57,007 bases of DNA. Origin: an uncultured Bacteroidales bacterium (GTDB lineage Bacteria; Bacteroidota; Bacteroidia; Bacteroidales; UBA932). The stretch lies in contig CASFSL010000037.1 in NCBI GenBank assembly GCA_949297365.1, positions 1 through 57,007 on the forward strand. Reading direction: 5' to 3'. Under the pieces are notes generated by a model. It had not been told where the DNA came from. It was given only the letters and a program-made list of their open reading frames with translations, and did no database searches. Both the position numbers and the translations under genes were made by a program. Positions 12,249 to 21,234 of the stretch are shown here, piece by piece; the first letter of the stretch is position 1, and each line of letters begins with the position of its first letter.

Positions 12249-12256
12249 CAAAATTA
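12249..12256 (-). promoter_or_regulatory. -7 box of large lipoprotein promoter
   Basis: The minus strand reads TAATTTTG, matching TAnnTTTG, about 50 nt before the ATG at 12198. The intergenic region is AT-rich and is shared with the divergent regulator gene. Confidence 0.5.
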
Positions 12257-12349
12257 TGCAATCCTGTCCTAAAATTATTTTCTGTCCGTTTTTAAATGGT
12301 GACATTACATATATTTTACCTTTTGTAATGCTGTTTTACGAAAAATAAC

Positions 12350-12357
12350 TACCTTTG
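12350..12357 (+). promoter_or_regulatory. -7 box of TPR/AraC regulator, leaderless arrangement
   Basis: TACCTTTG matches TAnnTTTG and ends 5 nt before the ATG at 12363, so the transcript should start at or next to the initiation codon. A TTTG at 12322-12325 is 24 nt upstream, slightly farther than the usual 19-21. Confidence 0.6.
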
Positions 12358-12362
12358 AAAGT

Positions 12363-14030
12363 ATGAATAAGACGCATTTAATCATTTATATAACAGTTTT
12401 TCTGGCAATGATTCTCCCTGTGTGGTCGTGTTCGGACAGGGGAAAGCAGTCCGAGCTGCAGAAGTACTCGGATCTGTATGTCCATTATTGCAGGAAAGGC
12501 CTTTTCGACAGTCTGGCAATAGATGCCGGGAAGGTGTTTGCGGCAAGGAACGGGGGTGTTGACCGTCGGCTTGTCCTGCTGTCCGGGCTGCATTCAGCGC
12601 AGGCTGCAATTTTTCAGGACGACTATCCTGGAGCGCAGGCATATCTGGATACGCTTGCGGGTTTTGATGACTGGGATGCGTATCCGGATCTTATGGCGAT
12701 GTTCAACGGCATCAGGGCTTCGTATGAGATAAAGGCCGGTTTTGATTATCCGGCGGCATTGGCGCATCTGACAGATGCCTTCAACTGGTTCCGGGAAGAC
12801 GGGAATGCCCTCAATATGTGCAACGCTCTGTATAATATCAGTATGATTTATTTTTACAGGAGGGATACGGTAGGATTGAAATATGCAAGGCAGGCCATGT
12901 CGATAAGTTCGGACAATCTCGATGACCCTTATATGATGTGCGCGGCCGATGTGATTATGGCGATGATGCTTCTGGTTAAGGGCGATTATGAGGATGCTGA
13001 ACAGTATGCACTGGAAGCAAAGCGGATAGCCGATAAGGAAAGCTACACTTTGGTGGAGTCACGTATTTATATGGTTCTGGGTGAGGCGGCTCTTCACAGA
13101 GGGGATATTTCCATGGCCGAGGATTTACTGCAGAAGGGATTTGCGGCAGCGGAGAATACCGATCCGGATTTTTATTTCGAGCTGGCGATTCCCTATGGCA
13201 GGATGCTTATACAGTCCGGCAGGTATGCTGAGGCTGAGAATTTTCTCACGGAGACCCTGAGTATAGTTGACAGGAACAGCAATATCCGTTACAGATACAG
13301 AGTCCTGGAATTGCTCTCGGATCTTTATGAGGCGCAGGGAAACATACCGTTCGCTTATACCTATTATAAGAATGCATCGGCATCCAGGGACAGTATAATG
13401 AACATCGACAAGGAGACCTCATTCAACAACCTGCTGGACCTGTATGAGAAAGCGTCTTTGCAGAATATTATCCGCAAGCGGCAGTTTGATGTGTATGTGA
13501 CGCTTTTTGTCTGTATTCTGAGCATTCTGATATGTGCATTCTTTATATATCGGTATATAAGGCAGATCCGGCTCAACAAGGAACTGGTCCAGCGCAATCA
13601 GGAATATCTGAAAAGAAGCGAGATGCTGCGGATGTACCTCAAGCAGGAATCAACCCAGTCAGGTAATGAGTCTGCGGATGAGGTGCTTTTCGGCAAGCTG
13701 GAGAGGATTATGCGTGAGGAACATGCTTACCGATCCAACGACATATCCCTGGACAAGCTGGCCTCTATGCTCGGGACCAACAGAACCTACATATCCAGGG
13801 TGATCAACCGATATGCTGACAAGTCATTCTGGGGGTATGTCAATATGTACAGAATAGCCGAGGCCACAGAGATACTTTCAGATCTGGATAAGGATGTCCA
13901 GATAAAGAATATCTATGAGTCGCTCGGCTACAATTCGGCCGCCTCATTTTTCCGGGTGTTCCGGGAGGAGACCGGTATCTCTCCTTCCAAGTACAGGGAG
14001 GAGGTCCGTAAGATCAAGCCTAGAGCATAA
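12363..14030 (+). CDS. Membrane-anchored TPR sensor with C-terminal AraC-type HTH
   Basis: This 555-residue protein has three parts. The N-terminus is a signal or lipoprotein-like segment (IYITVFLAMILPVWSCSDRG). A TPR-rich solenoid of about 330 residues follows. A single membrane helix near residues 380-400 (YVTLFVCILSILICAFFIYRYI) is followed by a short coiled coil and a cytoplasmic AraC-type DNA-binding domain (ISLDKLASMLGTNRTYISRVIN, then SLGYNSAASFFRVFREETGISPSKYRE). The layout is that of Bacteroidota periplasmic-sensor transcription factors that link an outer signal to DNA directly. Its targets are unknown; the divergent large lipoprotein gene is the obvious candidate. The possible lipobox (WSC) is imperfect. 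Its 3' end overlaps the convergent DJ-1 gene by 11 bp. Confidence 0.88.
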   Translation: MNKTHLIIYITVFLAMILPVWSCSDRGKQSELQKYSDLYVHYCRKGLFDSLAIDAGKVFAARNGGVDRRLVLLSGLHSAQAAIFQDDYPGAQAYLDTLAGFDDWDAYPDLMAMFNGIRASYEIKAGFDYPAALAHLTDAFNWFREDGNALNMCNALYNISMIYFYRRDTVGLKYARQAMSISSDNLDDPYMMCAADVIMAMMLLVKGDYEDAEQYALEAKRIADKESYTLVESRIYMVLGEAALHRGDISMAEDLLQKGFAAAENTDPDFYFELAIPYGRMLIQSGRYAEAENFLTETLSIVDRNSNIRYRYRVLELLSDLYEAQGNIPFAYTYYKNASASRDSIMNIDKETSFNNLLDLYEKASLQNIIRKRQFDVYVTLFVCILSILICAFFIYRYIRQIRLNKELVQRNQEYLKRSEMLRMYLKQESTQSGNESADEVLFGKLERIMREEHAYRSNDISLDKLASMLGTNRTYISRVINRYADKSFWGYVNMYRIAEATEILSDLDKDVQIKNIYESLGYNSAASFFRVFREETGISPSKYREEVRKIKPRA

Positions 14031-14616
14031 GGGCTTTGGCGATAGTGGAAGCTGCTTCGGCACCGGAGATGCGCTCGAGAATCTTAAGCCCGAACGCTAT
14101 GGCGTGGCCGGGGCCGCTGGCGGTGATGATGTTGCCGTCCTCGACTACACCCTGACGCTGGTCGATGACCGTTACTCCCTTTGCCGTGAGGGCAGGCTCG
14201 AAACCCTCGTAACAGGTCATTCTGAGGCTGCCTCGGGCTTCCACCACTTTTTCCAGCGGCAGCATTGAAAGAACTAGTCCGGGCGCCGCGCAGATGGCGG
14301 CTACCGTGCCTCCTTCTGCAAAATGTCTCTGCATCCGGTTCATCAGCGGAGCACATTCGGCCAGGTTGGATGTGCCGGGCATTCCTCCGGGGAAGATCAT
14401 GATGTCCTCCTTGCGGATGTCATTCAGAGGGTATTCGTCCAGGGTCGATTCGGCATTGACACTTATACGCTGTGCACTTGTCACGGCGTGTGAACTGCCG
14501 ATGGAGATGATGTTGAGCTCGATGCCGCCTCTTATGAGGATGTCGGCGGGGGCCATGGCCTCGGTAATCTCGAAGCCTTCAGCCAGGAAGATAAATGCAC
14601 GTGGTTGAGTGTTCAT
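14020..14616 (-). CDS. DJ-1/PfpI family protein (YajL-like)
   Basis: The 198-residue protein has the DJ-1/ThiJ fold landmarks: an early Glu in FIFLAEGFEITEAMAPADILIRGG, the IMIFPGGMPGTSNL loop, and the nucleophile-elbow Cys in AAICAAPGLVL near residue 105. A conserved ITASGPGHAIAFGLKILE block sits near the C-terminus. Family members act in protein or nucleotide deglycation or oxidative stress protection; the exact role here is not determined. It lies 18 bp after the small membrane protein gene on the same strand and overlaps the convergent regulator gene by 11 bp at its 3' end. Confidence 0.9.
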   Translation of the reverse strand: MNTQPRAFIFLAEGFEITEAMAPADILIRGGIELNIISIGSSHAVTSAQRISVNAESTLDEYPLNDIRKEDIMIFPGGMPGTSNLAECAPLMNRMQRHFAEGGTVAAICAAPGLVLSMLPLEKVVEARGSLRMTCYEGFEPALTAKGVTVIDQRQGVVEDGNIITASGPGHAIAFGLKILERISGAEAASTIAKALML

Positions 14617-14634
14617 GACGTTTATTTTTAGGGG

Positions 14635-14946
14635 TTAAAGCATCGTGTAGAGGGCGGTGGAGGCACCTGCTATGCCAAGTGCGGCTGCTATGACCGCGAA
14701 CAGGAACAGTATGAGTATGACATCTATCAGCGAGATGATGAATCCGGCTATGGCCAGTCCCCTCGGTCTCCTGAACATACCGATAAATGAAAAGACGAGC
14801 CCGAGAACCCATATTATCCATCCGAAAACGGGCACCCATCCGAAAATAAAAGTGATGAGAGACAGTACGAAACCGGCTGTTCCAAGTCCGTTGGTCCGCC
14901 TTTCTATGTATACAGGTCCGCGGTAATTGTTGTCGTAAACTTCCAT
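14635..14946 (-). CDS. Small two- to three-helix membrane protein (DUF4190-like)
   Basis: The 103-residue protein has a polar N-terminus (MEVYDNNYRGPVYIERRTNGLGTAGFVLSLI) and hydrophobic segments with the repeated pattern GTAGFVLSLITFIFGWVPVFGWIIW and GLAIAGFIISLIDVILILFLF, typical of DUF4190-like small membrane proteins of unknown function. The start is placed at the ATG at 14946. An upstream TTG at 14973 would fall inside the -7 promoter box and cannot be the start. It probably shares a transcript with the downstream DJ-1 gene. Confidence 0.78.
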   Translation of the reverse strand: MEVYDNNYRGPVYIERRTNGLGTAGFVLSLITFIFGWVPVFGWIIWVLGLVFSFIGMFRRPRGLAIAGFIISLIDVILILFLFAVIAAALGIAGASTALYTML

Positions 14947-14970
14947 GGTTTTAGTTTTAATGTTACCTGA

Positions 14971-14978
14971 CAAAGATA
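14971..14978 (-). promoter_or_regulatory. -7 box of small membrane protein / DJ-1 transcript
   Basis: The minus strand reads TATCTTTG, matching TAnnTTTG, about 24 nt before the ATG at 14946. This position decides the start of the downstream gene. Confidence 0.62.
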
Positions 14979-15003
14979 ATAATAAACCGAAAGCAATGCA
15001 AGT

Positions 15004-16875
15004 TTACTTGCAATTACGGAGGTTGTCGGGTAATATGGCCATCTCGCAGCGGGCACAGTCGAAGACGGCTTTGAGCCTGCGGCCGTGGTTGACAAGATAG
15101 AGCGGTGTGGCCTTTTCCTTCGGATTGATTCTGGGGCAGCGTCCGGTCTCGTAACGGATACAGTATTTGCAGCGCATGAGTTCCACATGGGCTGACGGGT
15201 CCAGTTCAAATGCCGTATCAGGTTCAATGCCTGCTGCCCGGTAGATACTGCTGGACAGGGTATTGGCGCAGTTGAGCTGATGCTTTTGCGCTGGAGGGAC
15301 GATCCGATTATGGTCAATACTGTCAAACGGTACGGCCGGATTCATGTCCGGCAGGGCCGGAGGTGTCTCCAGTAGCCCGGCCAGTTCGCGACGCAGGGCG
15401 TTTGCCGTTGAGGAGGGCAGAAACGGCAGCGGGCTATCCGAGGGCAGTTCTGTCAGTGAAAATGAGAAAATCCCGCTTTTTTTGCTCAGGGAAGACAGCA
15501 GGCCCGTGGCGGCTTTATCCCGATTGACGGCAGGTTCCGCCTCAAAGTCCACGGAAGCCGTGGCTCCGCTTCCTGCGGCGGTGGCGGTAAGGCTGTATCG
15601 GGTGCTCTCCAGGGTTTTGAGTGTCAGCGTAACCGGAATCAGCCGGACGGGAGGATTGTTCTCCAGGGCCTTTTCAAAGGAGTGATTGAAACTGCGGTAG
15701 ACCGGGAGTCCGGGAGTTATCTCCACTTTCTGGTTGCATGTCACCGTATTGTCCCGGACTATATCGGCTTTCATCCCGAGTACTTCTCCCTTTGCCGAGA
15801 CTACGCAGAGTCCGTCTCCGTTGGCAAGCGGGGTGCTGATGTCCTTTCGCAGGCGGATCTCAAAGACGGTGGACTGATTCCCGGTACGGGGATTAAGTAT
15901 CCTGACCGTCTCGCCGACAGGCTCGCCGATACCCTTGGAGTAGTCTCCCGAGCACCACTGACCGCGCCGGCCGTCGATGAAATAATGCGTATAGCCCCGG
16001 TTGAATGTGGCCTCCGGATGCGGCGTGAATCCGCCGGTAGGGGTGCCGTAGGAACTGCGGACGTATTTTCCGCCGCTTTCCCGGACAATACGGTCGAGAG
16101 TGTCGCTGTATGTGCGTACTATATTGCTCACATATGATATGTTCTTAAGCCTGCCTTCAATCTTGAAAGATGTGGCTCCGGCTTCTGCGAGCTGCTCTAC
16201 GCGGTCCAGCAGGCAGAGGTCTTTCAGGGAGAGTATGGCTTTGTCGCGCAGGATGGTTTTTCCGCCTGCGTCTTTTACATCGTAGCGGGAGCGGCAGGCC
16301 TGGATGCAGCAGCCTCGGTTGGCGCTGCGGCCAGTCAGGTACTGGCTCAGGTAACACTGGCCGCTGTAGGACACACACAGGGCACCGTGTACGAAGCATT
16401 CTATGCCGCAGCCCGGCACGGCTTCCGCTATCTTCCGTATCTGTTCCAGGCTCAGTTCGCGGGCCAGGACCAGTCTCTTGAATCCCAGCGAGGAGAGCCA
16501 GCGGGCCTGCTCCACCGTGCGGATATTGCATTGAGTGGAGGCGTGCAGCTCTATCGGGGGGATGCTCATCCTAAGCAGGCCCAGGTCCTGGACGATGAGA
16601 GCGTCACAGCCGGCTTCCGCGGCCTGGAACACTGTCTGCCGGGCCGCATCCAGCTCGTGCTCGTAGATGAGCGTGTTGAGGGTCAGAAATACCTTTACGC
16701 CGAACTTGTGGGCATATCCGGTAAGTTCGGCGATGTCGTCGAAGCTGTTGCCCGCGGCTTCCCTGGCACCGAACGAGGGGCCGGCGATATATACGGCATC
16801 GGCACCGCAGTCTATGGCCGCGATGCCGATGTCCTTATTCTTAGCCGGAGCAAGAAGCTCTAATGCTACTGGCAT
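15004..16875 (-). CDS. Peptidase U32-family protein, probable RNA hydroxylation factor (RlhA/TrhP type)
   Basis: The 623-residue protein opens with the U32 core (LELLAPAKNKDIGIAAIDCGADAVYIAG) and contains the family block VHGALCVSYSGQCYLSQYLTGRSANRGCCIQACR near residues 165-200, whose Cys residues are thought to bind an iron-sulfur cluster. SFKIEGRLKNISYVSNIVRTYS and a long C-terminal extension follow. The last 50 residues hold a second Cys group (CKYC, GRCP, DCARC). Despite the peptidase name, characterised relatives RlhA and TrhP hydroxylate 23S rRNA and tRNA wobble uridine; which one fits here cannot be decided by eye. The length is closest to RlhA. Its start overlaps the end of the TPR protein gene by 10 bp. 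Confidence 0.88.
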   Translation of the reverse strand: MPVALELLAPAKNKDIGIAAIDCGADAVYIAGPSFGAREAAGNSFDDIAELTGYAHKFGVKVFLTLNTLIYEHELDAARQTVFQAAEAGCDALIVQDLGLLRMSIPPIELHASTQCNIRTVEQARWLSSLGFKRLVLARELSLEQIRKIAEAVPGCGIECFVHGALCVSYSGQCYLSQYLTGRSANRGCCIQACRSRYDVKDAGGKTILRDKAILSLKDLCLLDRVEQLAEAGATSFKIEGRLKNISYVSNIVRTYSDTLDRIVRESGGKYVRSSYGTPTGGFTPHPEATFNRGYTHYFIDGRRGQWCSGDYSKGIGEPVGETVRILNPRTGNQSTVFEIRLRKDISTPLANGDGLCVVSAKGEVLGMKADIVRDNTVTCNQKVEITPGLPVYRSFNHSFEKALENNPPVRLIPVTLTLKTLESTRYSLTATAAGSGATASVDFEAEPAVNRDKAATGLLSSLSKKSGIFSFSLTELPSDSPLPFLPSSTANALRRELAGLLETPPALPDMNPAVPFDSIDHNRIVPPAQKHQLNCANTLSSSIYRAAGIEPDTAFELDPSAHVELMRCKYCIRYETGRCPRINPKEKATPLYLVNHGRRLKAVFDCARCEMAILPDNLRNCK

Positions 16876-17807
16876 TTGAGTTCGTTGTCTACTTTATGCT
16901 TTGCGTACTCGGCAAACTGAGGGTTGTTCAGGATGGCCTTGTAGTTGACGCAGGCGTTGGTCTTGTCGCCTGTGGCCTCGTATGCCGTAGCGAGCTGATA
17001 TCTGATCTGGTCGATGTTCCTGGCGTTGGGAGAGGCGGCGATGAATCCCTCGAAGTTCTCGATGGCTGCGGCGTAGTTCTTCAGCTGGAGAGCCGCTGTG
17101 CCGGCGATCTGCATGGATGTGGGATTGGGCAGTATCTCATTGGCTTTCTGAGCATATTCAAGAGCACTCTCGAAGTTCTTGGCCTTGAGCTCTGTGTTGG
17201 ACATTGTGAGATAGAGAGTGGCGATCTCCTTGTCGGCCGCGCTCTTCTGTCCGAGTTCTGAAGCTTTTGTAAGGGCTGTCAGAGCGGTCTCGACATCGTC
17301 CACACGGCGGGCGGCCTGACCCAGACGGAGATATCCTATAGCGTCGTTGGGGTTGGCTTCAACTACTTTCTTGTAGCTCTCGACGGCTGCGGCATAGTCT
17401 TTCTGATTGAGGAAGAGGTTGCCCTGCTGCATATACAGCTGGGGAATCAGTGTAATGGCCTCGGCTGCGAGGTCGTTCTGTCCGTACTCCTCGGCTTTTG
17501 CAATGGCCTGGTTGAGGACGACTACTGCAGAGTCTATGTCGTTGGCGGCTGCCAGTTCCTTGCCGATGGCGTTGAGCAGGGTGGGGATGTTCCTCTGGCA
17601 GTTGTAGGCCAGCTCGTCGGCCTCAGGGCCTATGATGGCTGCCTGTCCGAGGGCTTCCTCGAAATATCCAATTGCTGTTGCTTTGTCTCCCGCGTTGAGT
17701 GCGGTCACTCCTTCATTGTACATTGATGTCGCGGACTCCATATCCTGAGCGAAGAGGGATATGGCTGAAATTGTGGCGATTGTAAGAATAGATAAAACTT
17801 TTTTCAT
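16866..17807 (-). CDS. Periplasmic tetratricopeptide-repeat protein
   Basis: A 313-residue protein with a cleavable signal peptide (MKKVLSILTIATISAISLFAQ) followed by about seven TPR units. The clearest are AIGYFEEALGQA, YAAAVESYKKVVEANPNDAIGYLRLGQAA, FESALEYAQKANEILPNP and YAAAIENFEGFIAASPNA. TPR solenoids bind other proteins, and no catalytic domain is present. It is the first gene of a two-gene unit with the U32 protein (10-bp overlap), driven by its own -7 box, and is divergent from the M16 protein gene 56 bp away. Confidence 0.87.
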   Translation of the reverse strand: MKKVLSILTIATISAISLFAQDMESATSMYNEGVTALNAGDKATAIGYFEEALGQAAIIGPEADELAYNCQRNIPTLLNAIGKELAAANDIDSAVVVLNQAIAKAEEYGQNDLAAEAITLIPQLYMQQGNLFLNQKDYAAAVESYKKVVEANPNDAIGYLRLGQAARRVDDVETALTALTKASELGQKSAADKEIATLYLTMSNTELKAKNFESALEYAQKANEILPNPTSMQIAGTAALQLKNYAAAIENFEGFIAASPNARNIDQIRYQLATAYEATGDKTNACVNYKAILNNPQFAEYAKHKVDNELKCQ

Positions 17808-17830
17808 GTGATTGGATTATATTCAGCCGA

Positions 17831-17859
17831 CAAATATAAGATATATTTTTATACATTTG
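17831..17859. promoter_or_regulatory. Back-to-back promoters of TPR gene and M16 gene
   Basis: Within a 56-bp divergent gap, the minus strand has TATATTTG (17831-17838) for the TPR gene and the plus strand has TACATTTG (17852-17859) for the M16 gene. The plus-strand box ends 4 nt before the M16 ATG, another leaderless configuration. The two promoters overlap so closely that simultaneous firing may be limited. Confidence 0.65.
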
Positions 17860-17863
17860 TTTT

Positions 17864-20626
17864 ATGAAACGTATTTTTTTATGCGTCATAATATTGATGA
17901 CCAGTGCGGTCCTGGCCTCAGCACAGCTGGTGGGCATTCTGGAGGACGATGCCAGGATAGTCCGTGGCACCATGCCGAACGGTCTGGCATATTATCTGGT
18001 GCCCAATTCCTCGGTCAAGGGGTATGCGGATTTCGCATTTGTCCAGAGGAACGGACTGGCCATGGAGGACTCCTCCTCGCTGGGCATGACTTACCTGATG
18101 GAGTGCATGGCCCTTACCGAGACGCACAATTTCCCCGACGGAGCCATTTTCTCCTTTATCGACGACATGGGGCTGAGCCGTACTGACGGCCTTGAGATAG
18201 AGGCGGAAGACTATTATACCACATACTCATTCAACAATGTGCCCATAGGGAAGAACGCCTCGGTGGTGGACTCGATGCTGCTGGCGATGTTCAATATGTC
18301 CTCCGCCCTCATCGTGGACGACCGATCGGTGGAGCGGGGAAAGCATTTCTTCCGTAATATGTTCGCCTCTTCCATGACCCTGGACCGCCGCATAGAGGAC
18401 AGCCTGGCGCGGTATTATTTCGCCGGTACGCCCCTGGCCCCTCCGGCTGCGGAGGATCTGATGGAGGCTGTCGGCGGATATACGGCGGCGGATGTGGCGG
18501 CTTTCTACAAGAACAGGTGCAGGCCTGACCGGCAGGCGATAGTCATAGCCGGGGACATAGACGCCGCTGCTGTCGAGTCCAAGATCCGGGCCCTGTTCCA
18601 GATAATATCCAGACCCGGTACCCCTCTGCCCGATTTCCCGGATTCGGTCCTGGATGCCGCCGGGGGAGGGTATTTTTATTTTCAGGACAGGGAGGCCGAC
18701 AGGGCCAGGGTGACGTTTGACTATATCGCGGACCCTCTGGACCCGTCTCTGCGCAATACGGCCATTCCGTTCATCTACAACTATGTGTCCGAAGTCGGAA
18801 TGGACATTATGAAAAAGCGTCTGATGTCCGCGCTGGAGGACGCGCCTTTCTATGCGCTGGATGTCCAGACCGGCATAGTGCCTTATCTCAACCGTATCTC
18901 CTACCGTCTTTCGGTGGAGTGCGCTCCTGAGGATTATGCGGATGCTTATGTGCTGATCCTGAACGAGGTGGAACGTGTGCTCAGATACGGAATCTCGGAA
19001 AGGGAGTTCAGAAGGAGCAGCGGGAACTTTATGGACGGGCTGGAAGAGACCTACAGCCGCCGCTCGTCCCTGGACAACAGGTATTACAGGGACCTCTGTG
19101 TCTCCAACTTTACGGACGGGTATGTGATGACGGGCATAGAGCTGTACAAGAGCTATATAGAGACGGCCGGGACTGTAGTGGACAGTTCGACGGTAGCCGC
19201 TTTCCTGTCATCTGTGTTCTCTGCGGACAGCAACCGGACCGTGGTGTGCTCTTCTCCCGAATACAGCGGGGGACTGGAATATTTCGCCGTCAGACCGGAA
19301 CCGTATAAGGAAAAATACATTCCGCGCCGTTCTGAGCCGGAGTACGCCGCCGGCAGTATTACGGACAGGACCAGGTTCGTCAATCAGTCCACCGGTGTAG
19401 TGTCCAGACGTCTGCCCAACGGAGCGACCGTGGCTTTCCGCAGACTGGGCTCGGAGCCGGGGAAGGTGCATTTTACGGCGGTGGCCAGAGGCGGGCTGTC
19501 CTTGTCCGGGGACAGTCTGGCGGTGCTGCGCAAGTATATCAATGATGTGGCCCGGATATCGGTGGTCGGAGGTATGAATATGTACGGAATGCAGCGGCTT
19601 CAGGACTCTCTGGGAGTATCGCTGGAAAGGACAGTCTCGGTGGGGGAGCGCAGGCTTTCGGGCAGTTTTCCCGTAGAGCGCATGGAGGATTTTCTGGATA
19701 TTGTGGCGATGTATTTCGAGGGAGCGGAGCCGGATTACGGGACTTTCGGCAAGTTCCGGCGGATGAAGGAAGGCTGTGAGCCGTATGCGCTCAATTCGCC
19801 CGAGAAGGTCTTTCAGGCCTTGCGTCAGAGGGATGTCCGCACCATGTCCGGAGAATTGATGGCCGAGGAGGAGGCCGGTATCGCCGGTCTGGACTATGAC
19901 GCTGCCCTGAGGTTTGTCAATGCGCTTTTCTCCAATGTGTCGGAGTTCTCGTTTATCTTCGTGGGCGACTTTGAGGAGAACGACCTGCTCAGGGCCGTAT
20001 ACGCCAGTCTTTCAGGCCTGCCCGGCAGAAGGGCCGGACTCGGCCGCAGCGAGAACAGCGGATTTTTCATAGCGTCCTACGATGCGGCGGAAGAAGTGAG
20101 GGTACCGATGAGTTTCCCGCGCCGGCTGTACAGCTGCAAGCTCACCGTGCCTTCGGAACTCACAGTGGAGGACAGGATGCTTTCGGAGGTCGCCGGCAAG
20201 GTGATAGAGAGGGAGGTCATACGGCAGCTCTCACTCAGGGGTATTCTGGCCGAGGCGGAGCGGAGGTTCTACCGTTATCCCGAGGAGGTGATGACTGTGG
20301 AGTTTCGGTTCACGACAGCCGGGCCTGTGGAAGATGTGGAGGATATGTTCGCGGATATACTGGTCTCCATGGCGGAGAAAGGCGTCAGCAAGGGTGAGGT
20401 GGCTGGAGTCAAGCGCAATATGGCCCTGAAGGACAGGCTGCGGGAGTCCCGCGACTATCGGTACTGGGAGTCTGTGCTGCGCAACCGGTTCGTCAATATG
20501 AAGGACTTTTATACAAGACGCTCCGCTGCGCTGGATGCGGTCACGGCCGATCAGGTCAATGACCTGCTCTTTACTGTGCTGGACGAGGGGAGTCTCTCCA
20601 CTCTGTCGGTAATTCCTGAAGAATGA
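17864..20626 (+). CDS. M16 (insulinase-like) family protein, predicted catalytically inactive
   Basis: The 920-residue protein has a signal peptide (MKRIFLCVIILMTSAVLASAQ) and two M16 halves, starting VRGTMPNGLAYYLVPN and VSRRLPNGATVAFRRL, so it was built as a two-repeat periplasmic M16 protein. The zinc motif HxxEH should lie in the G-x-x-H-F-L-E-H-M segment. The aligned sequence is GMTYLMECM (Y77, L78, M79, E80, C81): both His ligands are replaced and only the Glu remains. Flanking landmarks (MALTETHNFPDGAIFSFIDDMG) are intact, so the alignment is secure. It is therefore probably a pseudoprotease with a scaffolding or binding role. Its stop overlaps the next ATG (ATGA). Confidence 0.88.
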   Translation: MKRIFLCVIILMTSAVLASAQLVGILEDDARIVRGTMPNGLAYYLVPNSSVKGYADFAFVQRNGLAMEDSSSLGMTYLMECMALTETHNFPDGAIFSFIDDMGLSRTDGLEIEAEDYYTTYSFNNVPIGKNASVVDSMLLAMFNMSSALIVDDRSVERGKHFFRNMFASSMTLDRRIEDSLARYYFAGTPLAPPAAEDLMEAVGGYTAADVAAFYKNRCRPDRQAIVIAGDIDAAAVESKIRALFQIISRPGTPLPDFPDSVLDAAGGGYFYFQDREADRARVTFDYIADPLDPSLRNTAIPFIYNYVSEVGMDIMKKRLMSALEDAPFYALDVQTGIVPYLNRISYRLSVECAPEDYADAYVLILNEVERVLRYGISEREFRRSSGNFMDGLEETYSRRSSLDNRYYRDLCVSNFTDGYVMTGIELYKSYIETAGTVVDSSTVAAFLSSVFSADSNRTVVCSSPEYSGGLEYFAVRPEPYKEKYIPRRSEPEYAAGSITDRTRFVNQSTGVVSRRLPNGATVAFRRLGSEPGKVHFTAVARGGLSLSGDSLAVLRKYINDVARISVVGGMNMYGMQRLQDSLGVSLERTVSVGERRLSGSFPVERMEDFLDIVAMYFEGAEPDYGTFGKFRRMKEGCEPYALNSPEKVFQALRQRDVRTMSGELMAEEEAGIAGLDYDAALRFVNALFSNVSEFSFIFVGDFEENDLLRAVYASLSGLPGRRAGLGRSENSGFFIASYDAAEEVRVPMSFPRRLYSCKLTVPSELTVEDRMLSEVAGKVIEREVIRQLSLRGILAEAERRFYRYPEEVMTVEFRFTTAGPVEDVEDMFADILVSMAEKGVSKGEVAGVKRNMALKDRLRESRDYRYWESVLRNRFVNMKDFYTRRSAALDAVTADQVNDLLFTVLDEGSLSTLSVIPEE

Positions 20627-21234
20627 TCAAGTATATGGATACAATGGTGATAATAGACGACAAGATATTCTCTTCGGAGATTTTTACGGAATATTTTGCC
20701 TGCGACTACGCGGTCTGCGGCGGTGCGTGCTGCATTATCGGGGACAGCGGTGCTCCGATGGAGGAGGATGAGCCGGAGCGTATCGAGGCCAATTACGGCC
20801 GGTTCTCCCCGCTGATGTCGCCCGAGGGTCGGGCGGTGGTGGAGGAGAAGGGATTTTTCGAGATAGACTCGGACGGGGACATGGTCACTCCGCTGGTCCC
20901 GGGCCGGGAGGAATGTGCCTATGCGGCCTGCGATGAGGATGGCAACTGGTTCTGTACCATAGAGCGGTCCTGGTGCCGGGGCGGCTCGGACTTTGTCAAG
21001 CCCATTTCCTGCCGCCTCTACCCGATCCGTGTGTCAAGGCTATCCAACGGTATGATTGCCCTCAATCTCCACCGATGGAACATCTGCTCCTGCGCCTTCG
21101 CCAAGGGCAAGAAAGAAGGCATCCCGGTCTTCCGCTTCCTGCAGAAGCCTCTGACGGATGCCTTCGGTGAAGAGTTCTATGCAGCACTGGAGGCTGCGTA
21201 TGAGCAGTTTAGAGAGCCCAGAAGCCGACAGTAA
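20623..21234 (+). CDS. DUF3109 family Cys-rich protein
   Basis: The 203-residue protein shows the DUF3109 pattern with several conserved Cys: FACDYAVCGGACCIIGDSGAP near residues 26-45, CAYAACDEDGNWFCTIERSWCRGG near residue 98, PISCRLYPIRV near residue 130, and the C-terminal HRWNICSCAF block. The Cys arrangement suggests iron-sulfur or zinc binding, but the biochemical role of the family is not known. It is translationally coupled to the M16 gene through ATGA. Its last 26 bp overlap the convergent outer-membrane protein gene. Confidence 0.85.
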   Translation: MIKYMDTMVIIDDKIFSSEIFTEYFACDYAVCGGACCIIGDSGAPMEEDEPERIEANYGRFSPLMSPEGRAVVEEKGFFEIDSDGDMVTPLVPGREECAYAACDEDGNWFCTIERSWCRGGSDFVKPISCRLYPIRVSRLSNGMIALNLHRWNICSCAFAKGKKEGIPVFRFLQKPLTDAFGEEFYAALEAAYEQFREPRSRQ

